A stretch of 64,000 nt of DNA from positions 40,332,354-40,396,353 of the forward strand of contig OW121849.1 of the NCBI GenBank assembly GCA_933228895.1, given 5' to 3'. Position numbers and translations under genes: made by a program. Positions 10,231 to 21,560 of the stretch are shown piece after piece. Source of the DNA: Platycnemis pennipes. Taxonomy: Eukaryota > Arthropoda > Insecta > Odonata > Platycnemididae. How positions within the stretch are numbered: position 1 is the stretch's first letter; every line of letters starts with the position of its first letter. The notes below the pieces were generated by a model. That model made no database searches. It was not told the DNA's origin and saw only the letters and a list, made by a program, of their open reading frames with translations.

Positions 10231-11419
10231 CAACGGAACACGAAACTCCGTTCCAAAAAATCTCGAATTTAAGCGCAGCACTTCCTTAAGAATCTTCGAC
10301 GCAATAATTATTACCACAGATGTGCAAAATTTCAGTTAAAGTATTTCATTCTTATTGCTCAAGCATCTTCCTATTTAACATTTTTTTTCCTCCTCATCCT
10401 CTAGTTCAAGTTTTATAAGGTCCCGTGAGTTTTGTACGTTTTAGTCCATCTCAGAACCCATCCCTAATAATGAATCCAGCTCTTGGATAAGGTTCTCTGT
10501 GCCTGCCGAAAGTTGAACTTCTCTGAAGGATATCTCGAACATTTGTTTTGCTCACAGGCTTTTATCAAATTTACTTCCCTCTTTAATCATCCATTCACTT
10601 TGCTCTCATGTGTTACGCAAAAAGTAAAATATTTTCCTACCTATGGAACGCATTCCAAAGATATCCCCTTTTATGTCCGAATCCAACATCCAGTTTCACC
10701 CACATTCTTCCTTCACATTCTCATTTCTTCCGTTTTAAATACTCCCCGACAACTGTTCATCTTCCACACGCAAATCTTCTTGGTTTGCCTTTCTTTCTTA
10801 CCAGCATTCCTTCAACCTTCTGAAAAATTTGAGCTAATATATTTTCAAGGATACCGTCCCCCATTTCTCATGAAGGTCAAGTATGGTGTTCATACCGTGA
10901 CATAAATTATATTCATATAACTCTGCGTCGCTGCAGTAAGTTTTTGTTACTTAGCTAGCTCTCCATTTCCCAAAATTATATTTGCAATTTTTCCTGACAA
11001 CTAAACAAATCTATTCTTAGGTAGACGGCAGGAGCATAAAGTGTTCCTTCCACGCTGTATTATAACATCATTCTTCCATTTCTCCTTAAGTGATCATAAG
11101 CACCGACTTACTCCAATTGATTGCATCAATACTTCAGTACTCAAATATTAATTTTTATTCTCAGGAATTCATTTCTGTTTTCAAATATTCATACCTCATT
11201 CAATAAATTATAGACTTACAAATGACTATATTCCCTTGACTAAGAGAGAAATTGATGATAATAAGTTCGCTTCTCTAATGAAGATATCAAAAACCCTTTC
11301 CTATGCTCTGAAATCCATAATTCGATTATTATATTATTCTTGCTCAAATAACATCCTTGTCTGTGACCTTCATGATATTTTAAGTAACTCAAAAATTTAT
11401 TTCTCCGTCTGGCTCGCCC
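10231..11419. other. AT-rich stretch with an unassigned 140-codon open frame
   Basis: A frame at 10483-10905 (+) of 140 codons is rich in Phe, Leu and Ser. No motif is recognised, and the TTT/TTC-rich composition could produce such a frame by chance. The antisense strand shows no better coding signal. I do not call a gene. Confidence 0.35.
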
Positions 11420-12500
11420 AATTAATTTCCATCTCGAAATATTTTCTGGGCGACACACAGAATCCTTCCTCTCGCTTGTTTTTGTGCACTCATTTCGTCT
11501 CTCTTCTTGCATACTCATCGATACTCCTTGAGGGAGATTTCCCCCGCCTCCTCGGAGACACTCGACGCTACTTACGGGCAGGAATCAAGCCTCCAGCCAG
11601 GAGACCACTTCCACGGCTTCTTCTTATGCGTCTCATTTGGCTCCGTCTCGCCCCTCCATCCTTCCCCCCCCCCAACACATGCCACACCCGCCCACCAGAC
11701 ACCGTTCCCCTTGCCCCACCCCGCCACACCCCGCCCCGCCCCGAACCCGGGGGCAAGCGTCGGCTCTGCGGTGGCGGCGGAGCCGACGCGACGTCAGTGA
11801 AGGAAGATCTCGCCACTATGCCGGCGTCTTCATTTTTATTTCATGCTGTTATTTTCTCCTCACTCCCGGAGATATTTTACCGGCGACGCGCGCGCCTGCG
11901 TGTGTTTTGTTAGAGCGCGAAAATAAAAAGGCGCTCGAGGCGGCGCGTTATATAGATGTCCTTGAGGAACAATGCCATGCGGTTTCCATCCTCTGGGACA
12001 CTAGGTTGGTCAGCCACTGGGAGGTAATGCATAGTGAGAGTGTGTGAGTGTGATAGAGGGTTTGAGGGAGGGTTGAGAGTCTGTAGGGAAGGGTGAGAAT
12101 ACTTTCTCTCTTCCTTACGCCTTATTCTTCCATTTTATCGTCCCCACGAGACGAGTCGCACAGTCTGGACGCCGAGAGGGGTAGTTCGCCCGGCTTGCAG
12201 GTGACCGAGTTCCACTTTTAGTGCAGACGTGAGAATGCAACGCAAAAATGAGTCTCATCCGTCGCGACGACGTCTGCTGCATATCTCGTGGACCTCCCGG
12301 GAGTCCTTGCCCGACAAGTGTCCCGGCTCCGGACGCCGACGGGAGATCATTACGCACTCCCTCACCACACGGACGAACTTGACCACCCGGATGAAATGAA
12401 GCGAAACTACACAAATGACAGCATGATTTTTTTCCTCCCCTAATGCTTTGGCAGCGCAGCGCCACCAAAGAGATTAAGAGCGATAGGGATTCGATCAAAT
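11420..12500. other. GC-rich patch 4
   Basis: One of the largest patches. A C-rich + strand segment at 11640-11760 (many CCCC runs) is followed by CpG-dense DNA at 11760-11935 (for example GGCGACGCGCGCGCCTGCGTG near 11882). A third part at 12120-12370 has frequent CpGs. A 225-codon frame at 11236-11913 (+) and several overlapping frames cover it; they are Pro/Arg/Ser-rich and mutually antisense, as expected from composition. No domain is seen. Confidence 0.5.
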
Positions 12501-15047
12501 TTCCTTTCCAGGAACACTTTACCTCTTTATCAGTTAGGTACTTATTTGAAAAGATCAGTCCCTTCGTTCTCTTTTAACAAATTCCCCCACATTAGTTGTT
12601 GAAGTAGTAAATAGGTTTTTAGGTGCTCTTAACAGCTCAGTATATATCGCACCATTAATAACATCCTTAAAGGGTATTTATTAAGAATGAGAAAAAAGCA
12701 TTAAACTGTATTCGGTCTGACAAGTTTAAACTGGTATCTTAAGAATAAATTGAAAATAGTTAATTAAGTGACGTGACTAAGAGGTGAGTATACTCGAAGG
12801 GTTTCTGCAGGAGTTGAAGCCCGCGTAGGCCAAGTCTTAAGAAAGACTGCAAATATTCTATTCTTTGAATTAAGTTATACCAAAAGAGTACTGATGCCAT
12901 AGCTGTAGTTTCTTAGGGAAAAAGCTAATTTCAGGCGTCGTTTACAATCAAGGATAAGTGGTTAGTCGAATAGCAGTAGGAATTTTCAGGGAAGGGAGGT
13001 AAAGAAACTTGGGTTCGTTTTTATTCCAGTGTTAAAGGTGAAATGTATCAAGAAATTCTGGATGCAATGTCGCATCCGATGGTTTGAGTACCGGCCTCCA
13101 TGTATTCTCCATACAGCACGGGATCAGTATATTACTGAAAAATATTCTACGTTGCCGGACCTCATGGACATTAAGGATGGAAGGCCAATACTGACGACAC
13201 CCAAACTATCCCCTTGACTCTGATCTGCAGAAAGTGATCCAAGATTGGCAGAAAGATATGCAAAACTACTTCTAAATTATCGTAGGCTACAGTCAAATTC
13301 CAAAGCTGGCTCGTCAGGGTAGGAAGCAAAAGCTTTTGCACTCCTTGACTTTTGAGTGTTAAGCATACTACTTCGTCAATCTCCATTTTGGTTCAAGTGG
13401 AACAGCAGTGCCCCTCAACTCATTGCATTTGTAATCAGCGCTTTTAAATTCGCACGAATAAGTATCGAAGTTCTAGCATCCGCAGTACAATGCTTGCATT
13501 CGCTGTTTTCAACTTAAGTTTATGAGATTTGATGCTATCCGTTTTTTGCTTTGAAAAATACGCTAATTCCTAATTTTATTTCTCTTTAAGAAGTGGACGA
13601 TTGAAAGCTAGTTATGCAATGTGATAAAATGAAGTTATGTAAGCAATTGTTTTAAAAATACCACAACAATTCTTAAGATTTTCCAAATTTTGAAATGAAG
13701 GTCATTGAATGTGCACAAGCAGCCACTAAAACAAATTTTGGAGAAGAATTTCACCCAAATCAAATATCATTTAAAAAACTGTGAGCAATAAACATATCGG
13801 ATGCATCAAGAGTGTCATCATCCGATAGTGATTTACTGCAAAATATAGTAGCAGCATTGTAATACGAGATGGTTATAATGTGGTCCATTCATTTGCTTTA
13901 TTTGAGATAGATGTTTTTCTAGCAGCACTGTTTGGGTAGATGCCTAAACAGCTATATAGTCATGAGCAAACTTATGAGAAACGTCGTGAATATACGAGCA
14001 TATTTAAAATCGGGATGGTTTCTTGGTAGTAGAACTTCAATTAACGCGATTCTTCGTGTTTTTTTCTAAGTAGTATTTCAGAGACAGTTGGTGTATCTAC
14101 TAACACAATCACTTACTGCTTTGGGTTCTCAAGGTTTTGGTGATATTTGTCTGAGATTGAAAAGACATTATAATAATCCCTATTTAATATGTCCATTTTG
14201 TGAAGAAATTCGAAGGCTCTTGCTTATCACATATAAATCTCATTTCTCTTACAAATATATCTAGTTTACGTCGTCATCGGTCGTCATTCAATCATTTTAA
14301 TAAAATTATGCCAGGAATGTTACAAAAATTCTACTGAAAATACCCAAAGTTGCTTTTCTAACTTTTAACCAGCCTAACACTTTCTCTAGTGAAGTGGATA
14401 TTTGATCGTTTGGCTGTCTCTATCAATACTCAACAGGTCGGCTGTAAATTCCTGGCTTCATGGCTGAGAGAACCCGATCTATCCATCCCAACGACCTAGA
14501 GAGACTGGGGGCAACGTTCTCATCAGGTCACACGAAGGTCATCAGTTCCTTCCTTGTTCAATATCTTCGTACGAGAAGTCATTTTTTTTCCGAGATTGGG
14601 TTGCCGTGACTGGGGGCACAGTTGTTTATCCAGATAGTGACCAACATCCCATTCTCTGTTTATACTTCGTATTTTCATCTAAAAAGAGCGAATGAGTCCC
14701 ATCGGGTAAAGTAGAACTAGGAATCAAATATGGTCGAAATCTCGATAATTATTTTTCCCTCTTGGAGGCAAATTCTATTTCATATTCCACTTCATGTTAA
14801 TTTTCCGTTGCAATAAAATAATTACTAAATGTTTCCATATCTTGAGTATTTTCACACCTTCTGTCAACCGTAACAGCAGGGTCGGTAACCCGCCACCCTA
14901 ACATCCTTTAGATTTTGTTTGGATTAGAATTCCATCTTTGACCACCAGATCTTTGGATTAGAATAGGGATAGAGTTAGATTAAGTTGTGACACCTTAGCT
15001 TTTGGAGCGTCTATAAATCTAAAGCTAACTCTACTATCTAAAAAGCC
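12501..15047. other. AT-rich stretch, nothing recognised
   Basis: No repeat element or gene that I can support in about 2.5 kb. Small open frames (at most 71 codons) near 13029-13386 have no recognisable content. A short inverted pair AGAGTTAG (about 14951) and CTAACTCT (about 15024) was seen and is probably chance. Confidence 0.4.
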
Positions 15048-15411
15048 TTCAATAAGCCGGTTGGTTGGTTTGTTATTTAGGGGAGGCGACCGACAGCTTA
15101 GGTCATATGCGCCATATAGGATAGGTGGGTAATTGGGTAATGGTAGGAGTTTTTAGGGAACGGAGGAAGGGTGGAGAGAGACCCGGCGTCGGCATTAGCC
15201 TACTCTTAACGAAAGGCGCCAAGGGGACCACGGCTTAACGTCCCATCCGACGGACGGAGTACTGTACTTGAAATGCCCTCCACTAGGCACTCAAGTGGGG
15301 ACCGGTTTTCCACTGAAAAATCTGCCACTGCCGGGAATCGAACCCGGGCCCTCGGGATGGGAGGCCAGTACTCTAGCCACCACACCAACCCGATCCCCTT
15401 TTCAATAAGCC
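15048..15411 (-). mobile_element. tRNA-derived SINE, family S1, full length with target-site duplication
   Basis: This is the best S1 copy. An 11-bp direct repeat TTCAATAAGCC flanks it at 15048-15058 and 15401-15411, leaving a 342-bp element (15059-15400). On the minus strand it begins GATCGGGTTGGTGTGGTGG, has an A-box-like GTGGCTAGAGTACTGG, a B-box GGGTTCGATTCCCGG near 15331-15346, then the S1 body (CTCCGTCCGTCGGATGGGAC; GCCGACGCCGGGTCTCTCTC) and ends in an (AACC)n-like tail. A long open frame (82 codons) in it is an accident of the SINE sequence. Perfect duplications suggest a recent insertion. Confidence 0.9.
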
Positions 15412-17685
15412 TCTGAGCGAGAAAGTAGTATTTAAATAGCCTTTTCTGAGGCAAATATTAACACACAATTCTGGAACTCATTCGTAACTTTGTGGTATTC
15501 CATTTTAAGGTTTCATTCAGAAACCTTAATGGGTAATTTAGCATTTAGAATTTTATCCCTACCTAGAATACGTATTTCGAACTCTAGCTGTCATTAATTA
15601 GGTGACATGGATCTTCTCTGTATCAGCATTTGTGTTGCTACACTCACACAAATTCAACGTTGCACAACTTTATATCAAATATGTTTATAATCACTTGACA
15701 ATTGTGGCTTGTTTATTATTCTGAAATCCAAAGACTGAGGTCACGCCGCAACATAACTTTTATCTGGCTAAAGCACAGTGTGTAATTAACATATGCAATC
15801 AGTGCGTGCCCAAGTCACGATTGCTGCCATTTGTGACCGAATTACCACTAGCAAGACTCGCCATTATTTATAGACTGGCAGGGCGTGGGCAAATACCCAC
15901 ATATTTTGGAATATAAATGACCATTATTGAAGCTCAACACTAAATATACGGTTCCAAGCCTCATTAATTCTCCATGTAATATTTTCAATATCTATCATAT
16001 TACCATTTAGAGCTTAAGGGGAGGGTGAATTTCATTATTAAAGATCAAAAACATGGAAAATTAATTACTTCCCAGCAAACTGCGGATCTCACAGCGTTGA
16101 TTCAATTAAACATCTTTTTACACTTACTGAACAGCTAAATGTTAGCCAAAGGCCAAAATGGTTGACGTTAACTTTTGTTCTTAGTAAAATATGCTTATGC
16201 AAATGATCATGATCAATTCAAAAACTCTTTGCGGGTAAAAGCGCATAGGTACGTAAAATATTAGAATCACGCATGAAGAAATTAGAAGTGGATTCATGTT
16301 AAGTTCGTCTCATATATTTCAGCGATATGGGATTTCAACGTCGATAAGAAGGGTAAAAATGCTCCGTAAGCTCACAGCTGTGCACTAAATTCATCTTACA
16401 AAAAATTATTCACAACGAAAACAATGATAGTGACTGAATTCGATGACAAATGCAAAGACTACCCAGAAACTTACGAACACACCAAAATGGAAATTTTGGC
16501 TATTAAATGAAAATATGTGCAGAAAAAAGCGAGGGCATTTTAAGACTTCAATGAATAACTTACTTCTTTTATGTAGTTGTTCGAATCCTTCCAGTAATGC
16601 TGATCTAAGTTATTTTCTTCAGAAAGTATTACAGCTAGGAAAGTTAACACATCGATAGGTATATTTATCAGGCTGCTCCTTTTCAGAGTACGAAATAAAA
16701 CATGCAATTTTTACGGTTGTGGCTAGCTTATGCTGAAATGAGAATAAGTTTTTCTCCGAAATGATAACTACTTATCGTTTGCATTTGAAAGTGGTGCTTG
16801 AACTAATATACTAGGGATGTCGATGCTTAGATGAGCGCTCATATTCTTTATAAAATAGGAGCATCAACTTGTAATACTGGAGAGTCGGTGCTAAAATACG
16901 CGTTCACCTGGAAGAGCGTTTTGTAGCGATCGGGTGGCAACGACCGCCCTGGACACCCTGATCGGTGAGCTCAAACCCTGTAAAGCATCGGTTCTGAAAC
17001 TAGCGTTCTCGAAGTTTTTTCTCCATATTGGATGATAAAATCGGATCCGCAGCCTGCGCGCTCATCGCAAGGGCATCAAATCCACCAAGGACGTAAGAAA
17101 ACTGGCGTGCTTGAAAATAAAATCGAGGACGGAGTCGTCGTAAGGCTGCGGGGAATCGGTTGTCCACGACTCAGTGCCGCGCGTGGCGTTCCTCAAGGTA
17201 CATTGCCTCGATTTTAGTTCTCCCTGGCGGTACAAAAAGAGATCCCTCAATAACGACAAGAATGTTCTGCGGTCCAGAGGGAAGAGGACGATGGGCACAC
17301 GACAAATGCATTCTAAGCACTGAAAGATATTCACTGAGAAATATTACTCTCCGCGTTGGTGGTGGGTAAGAGCACTGGTCAGCTAAGGGCATCATTTTGA
17401 TCCTGGGGAATGCCAAGAGTAAGGTTGTAAGTGCTTGTCCAAACTCGTAATGTTGTATTTCAGAATACCATAGTTGGCACATTTGGGCAGTTACAAATGA
17501 AAAATAAAATTACATCGGGTGGCTCGCATATTTGAGCATCTGGATACTCCCTTCTTAGGTATATTTATCATGTAGAAACATCTGCTTTGGTCGAAAAACT
17601 TATCTTAAAAGGATTATAAAGAGGTGCCGCTGAAAGTCATCAGTGTAGGAATATCGTAGTTATTCGGGTGTATCAAATGACAAAT
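15412..17685. other. Unassigned stretch
   Basis: AT-rich to 16850, then slightly GC-richer to about 17400. Open frames at 17032-17482 of 60-103 codons overlap in several frames and are not recognised. A tRNA-like B-box is faintly visible at 16970 (GAGCTCAAACCCTG) but without a convincing SINE body. Confidence 0.35.
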
Positions 17686-17689
17686 AATT

Positions 17690-17975
17690 TGCGCCCTTTA
17701 GGGTAGGTGGCTGATTGGATGTAGGCAGGAATTTTTCAGTAAATGAGGAAGGGTGGAGGGTACCTAATCCAGAGTTGGCGGTAGACTGTTCATAATGGAA
17801 GGTGCCAACTGGCCCATGGTTTAACGTCCAATCTGACTGAAAGAGTTCTGTCGTCAAAACACTCACTTTGTATCACTCAAGTAGGAACTGCTTATCTGTG
17901 AAAAGATTTCCGTTGTAGAATTTTTTACCGAGCCATCGACGTGGGAATCCAGTACTCCAGTCACCAAACCAAGTC
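17690..17975 (-). mobile_element. tRNA-derived SINE, family S1, decayed
   Basis: On the + strand the reverse complement of the S1 body can be followed: TAGGGTAGGTGGCTGATTGG near 17700, GAGGAAGGGTGGAGGGT near 17744, GGTTTAACGTCCAATCTGAC near 17818, then TCACTCAAGTAGGAACTG near 17873, and the reversed head CCAGTACTCCAGTCACCAAAC near 17951. The divergence from 15059-15400 is high. Confidence 0.65.
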
Positions 17976-18499
17976 GAAAACGGATAAACGAGTTAAAATG
18001 TCGACCCAGCTCTTCATATCCACTTTTTAAATGCTCAAATAGTTTTTAAATTGTCATGGATTTCGGGTGGAAAAACTGAAATTAACAAAATTCTATTCAT
18101 GAGTTGACCTGCCTTGTAATTTATCCCTATTACCATCGTATCAATATAGTGTGGAGGTATGTATACATCCACCATAAAATAGTGCGGTTTGAATTTACTA
18201 AGTCAATTTAACGTGACATGTAACCTCCTAGATTCCAGAGTTTCCAAAAAGAGTCCCCACAATAAAGTGACATCCTGTAGGCATTTAGGAGTTTTTATGT
18301 AACGTTATGCTTTCATTTTTATCCCTTTCATTTCCAGAATGTGGAAAATTAGAGTATTTATTTATGATCTTTTCCTCTCTGAGCACAAATAGGGTTACTA
18401 CATTTTGGTAAGTAATAAATAAAGCAGTCTATTAAATAAAATAAAATGGAAATTAAATTGAAATTTGAAGCATTCACGTAGTGGAAGGATTCCATAATA

Positions 18500-18672
18500 G
18501 CAATGAAAAGCGTTGTGACTTCCACAATTTTATTAAACGAACTACCGGTTTCGGCTGTCAAGCCATCCTCAGGTACATTAAAAAATTTTTTTAATGTACC
18601 TGAGGATGGCTTGACAGCCGAAACCGGTAGTTCGTTTAATAAAATTGTGGAAGTCACAACGCTTTTCATTGC
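18500..18672. repeat. 173-bp perfect palindrome with Penelope-like terminal sequence
   Basis: The 86-bp arms 18500-18585 and 18587-18672 are perfect reverse complements around one central base (18586). Each arm holds CTGAGGATGGC...GCCGAAACCGGTAG followed by TAATAAAATTGTGGAAGTC, a layout I associate with the ends (pLTR-like repeats) of Penelope-like retroelements. An open frame runs through it on the minus strand only because of composition. The right arm directly abuts LINE-A sequence at 18672. Perfect identity of arms suggests recent formation or gene-conversion maintenance. Confidence 0.9.
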
Positions 18673-19167
18673 TTAAATGGAAATCATTGTCAGATCGTAG
18701 GTTGAAATTCAGAGTTAATCTCTTCAATAAATTCCAAGGTAATATTTTCACTGATAACGTTGAAATATTTTGCGAATTCCAACTTACTATGGTAGACTGG
18801 AATATAATCACAAAATTAGAGAAATTGACTGCCGAACTGACTAATTAAAAATGTTCTTTCCTCGTAAAGTTTGGAATATGAACAGCGGTAAATATATTCA
18901 ATAGAAAAATACGATTGTATCAATGGATAGCATCGGTAGTTGCATGTTCGTATAAGAACTTTAAGCTAACCCAACTAACATCATGTTTTAGCAAGCTAGC
19001 TTTCTTATTTTTATCTTTTTTAAATTTTGAATTGTAGACTAGAATATTACTACTGATTCTTTTTATGCATGATATATAATGCATATTTGGTGTGAATTCC
19101 CCCCTGCCACACACCATTATGGTGGCTTTCAGGGTATTATGCAGATGTAGATGAAGATGAATAAAAC
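18673..19167 (+). mobile_element. LINE-A 3' end (CR1/Jockey group), decayed
   Basis: The frame just after the palindrome reads LKWKSLSDRRLKFRVNL, matching LGWESLTERRLKYRLNL in the copy at 53405-54003. It continues NKFQGNIFTDNVE against EKFQSDSFTEDVR. The 3' UTR ends with CCCTGCCACACACC...GGTGGCTTTCAGGGTATTAT and a GATGTAGATG tail near 19145-19160. The copy is truncated at its 5' side precisely where the palindrome ends. Confidence 0.75.
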
Positions 19168-19339
19168 AAAAAATGCAATTTTTCCTCATAAATACATCAT
19201 GACTTATTTAATCTCCCAATCTTCCCATTCACGTCCCTCTCGACGGCTCATTAAATCTACAGCCATCAAAGTATACCCGATAAAGATGAAAATACAACTG
19301 ACATAACTTCCATTTCCCGCTGAAACCCCTTGAACATTA

Positions 19340-20020
19340 TGACACCGGGCTTGAGCGATCTAGTCATCTCGGACATGCCGGGGATTGGCGGATACAGGTA
19401 TTCCTGTGGGGAAAGAGATTGAAATAAGTCGCAAATCGTACGTCCTTCGGCAGGCGACGATTCCGCTTTGTCCGCTCCTCTGTAAGGGTCCCTGGGGGAG
19501 CGTTCTGCTTCGGCAAAAGCGGGCCGCGGGGGGTGGGCGGTGTGAGGGATCGAGGGAGGAGAGGAGATACAAGTTGGATGGGCGGAGTTAATTGGTAACC
19601 CGAGAGCGGGCCGGGTGATCTTTTAAGCCCCGCGCGGGCAACTTGTCGCCGCTCTCCTCGGAGACTTATCACCGTCTCCCACCTTCCCCCACACCCCCCG
19701 GAACACGCCCTTCACCAAACCCCACCCTCTCTCTCTCCACATCTCGGGGATGCCTCCCTCCGCCACCTATTTTAACTCCACTGCCCCATTCATTGTTCTT
19801 ATTTTCGCCGCATCCGGCGGCAATTAAGCGCGGCGATTTACGGCGCCAGCCCCGGATTGCACCGGCCGGCCTTCCGTCCGATGCGAAGAATTCTCCTGTC
19901 TCCCCCCTAAGGCGGCCTTCCCGTCCTCCACTCTCCTCCTTGTCCTCCCCCCCACCATTAAGTGTGCGTCTCTCTCGCTCAATTTAGCCTACGTGCGTGG
20001 CGAGTGGGAAGCTGAGGTTG
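19340..20020. other. GC-rich patch 5
   Basis: A G-rich + strand part (about 19490-19610) switches to a C-rich part (about 19645-19960), with CpG-dense DNA such as GCGCGGCGATTTACGGCGCC near 19827. A 114-codon Pro/Ser-rich frame at 19643-19987 and antisense frames follow composition. No protein family recognised. Confidence 0.5.
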
Positions 20021-20114
20021 AAAGGCGAAATGATTGAATCAGTTTCCTGAAATCCGGCGAGATATCCTGACCGTTGAGTTTTACTTCGGTCTGTTTAAAT
20101 TACCGGCGTGCAGA

Positions 20115-20335
20115 ACAGGATGGGAGTCGTGGTGGCCTAGTGCTGGGCTACAAACCGGAGGTTATCGGGTTCATATCCCGGGCAGAGTCTTTATAAACAT
20201 TCCTACCCGTCCTGGACCTTAGGAAACATGCCCACGTGTTGGGGCATTTATTTAACCTAGACTGGTGAAAACCTAGTAACAGAAGGAAATACTTTTTGGG
20301 GACCTTTCTTTTCTCTCTCTTCCAAGAAAAAACGC
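20115..20335 (+). mobile_element. tRNA-derived SINE, S2-related
   Basis: The head GTCGTGGTGGCCTAGTGCTG has an A-box-like motif, followed by the B-box-like ATCGGGTTCATATCCCGGGC near 20164 and a body containing CGTCCTGGACCTTAGG and CATGCCCACGTGTTGGGGC. The body resembles family S2 (ATCCAGGGCATGGGTG at 7956) only loosely. LINE-B sequence follows it directly. Confidence 0.6.
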
Positions 20336-20339
20336 CGGA

Positions 20340-20785
20340 ATACCTTCAGTAAATGTTTAAGGTTAGGTCAGATATCACATGCAGGAAATCCCACTCGGAC
20401 TACAATTCTTTATATAATCCCACACCCCGAACTAATGTGTATTTTAATTCTTTCCTAATTACTGCGCATAATTCCTGGAATTCCTTGCCCCTACATGTTA
20501 AAGGATTGGGGTCCTCACTCACATTCAAATATAAACTGCATCAGACCCTGCATAACAAATGATCCTGGTAATATATCAATGCCTAGTTTATCTCTATGTA
20601 ACTTTCTGGTTGTGTTTTACCTTCATAAAACAAGGTCCTATTATTAATTTTTTATGTTATTCTTGTCAATATTTTTGCAATCTGCTACCTATGTATGAAA
20701 TATATCAATGTTACGTATGTCCGTTCACTTTGTAAATTTTGTATGTGCTCTATGGGTGATACTCGGAGTAGAATAAATAAATATT
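20340..20785 (+). mobile_element. LINE-B 3' end (CR1-group-like), open C-terminal frame
   Basis: An open frame at 20353-20562 ends with RTNVYFNSFLITAHNSWNSL and then LPLHVKG. This fits the C-terminal 'R-n-y--SFfpRTi--WNsLP' signature of CR1/Jockey-type LINE reverse transcriptases. A non-coding tail follows and ends in GGTGATACTCGGAGTAGAAT and an AATAAATAAAT run near 20777, a typical LINE 3' terminus. It is 5' truncated; no endonuclease or RT core is present here. It belongs to a different family from LINE-A. Confidence 0.75.
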
Positions 20786-21390
20786 CTATTCCACCTAAAA
20801 ATCTTCGAAATTCTACCTTCTGTGTATCAGAACTTTGTGAGAAATCACAGATGGCCCAGAGGAAGGAATTAGCCCCCTTCCCTGAATGTGTGGATTTCAC
20901 ACGTAAATGGCTAAGTACCTATCTTAAACTAACCTTCAGGTAGAACACAGGATGGGATAAACCATCCCAAAACAGACCGGTAATGTTATGAATTTCACAG
21001 GGGAACATCCATCCGCTTGGACGGACAGTCAAATGCGAAAGCCATGATATATTGCAGACTGCTTTATTCTGTAAAACTACGGCAGCAAATGAAAGAGAAA
21101 CATTTCACACAAAAAATATTACTGGTCCAGATTGCCTTTCTCGTACCGGAAACGTTATCATTGGAGATGGCGACCGACGAATGAGGTCACTTTAGCTGCT
21201 TAGGATTCGTGGATATTGTTGAGGCAGGAATGTGCCTCGTGAAGGAAAAGTGGAGAAGATTACGGCATAGGCATTTGACCATTCTAAATGAAGGTCTCCA
21301 TATGGTCTACTATGTAATCTCCCATCATACGGTCATAGAACTTACCTGCGAACAACCCGCTACACGTTACTCTGGAAGGGACCGGTATTT
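20786..21390. other. Unassigned stretch
   Basis: No recognised element. The start of a 139-codon frame (21209-21628) lies here but runs into an antisense SINE, so it is not a gene. Confidence 0.4.
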
Positions 21391-21394
21391 AACG

Positions 21395-21560
21395 CAAAAA
21401 ATCTACCAATACCTGATTTCAAACCCGGTTCCTCGGAAAAGAATGCCACTCATCCATGTCCTGATTAGTGAAAAACCCACTCAGGTGGGACTCAAACCCG
21501 CGACCATAAGGTTAGCAGGCGTGGACTTAACCACGCCGCCATCGGGGCCGACAAATCACT
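21395..21560 (-). mobile_element. tRNA-derived SINE, family S2
   Basis: The minus strand reads GGCGGCGTGGTTAAGTCCAC (A-box region) and then GTCGCGGGTTTGAGTCCCAC (B-box) near 21490, followed by TCACTAATCAGGACATGG. The layout matches the S2 copy at 7866. It lies inside a + strand frame of 139 codons, which is thereby explained as spurious. Confidence 0.65.

Noticed and set aside
10483..10905. 140-codon plus frame as a membrane protein
   Set aside because: Phe/Leu/Ser richness follows from TTT/TTC-rich DNA; no clear start context, splice sites or family match.
11236..11913. 225-codon open frame as a gene
   Set aside because: It runs from AT-rich DNA into a C-rich patch; the second half is Pro/Arg-rich by composition, other frames are equally open, and no domain is visible.
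15206..15454. 82-codon minus frame as a gene
   Set aside because: It lies almost wholly inside the S1 SINE at 15059-15400.
18358..18811. Minus frames across the palindrome
   Set aside because: The palindrome makes both strands read the same, so the frames duplicate each other; no protein is recognised.
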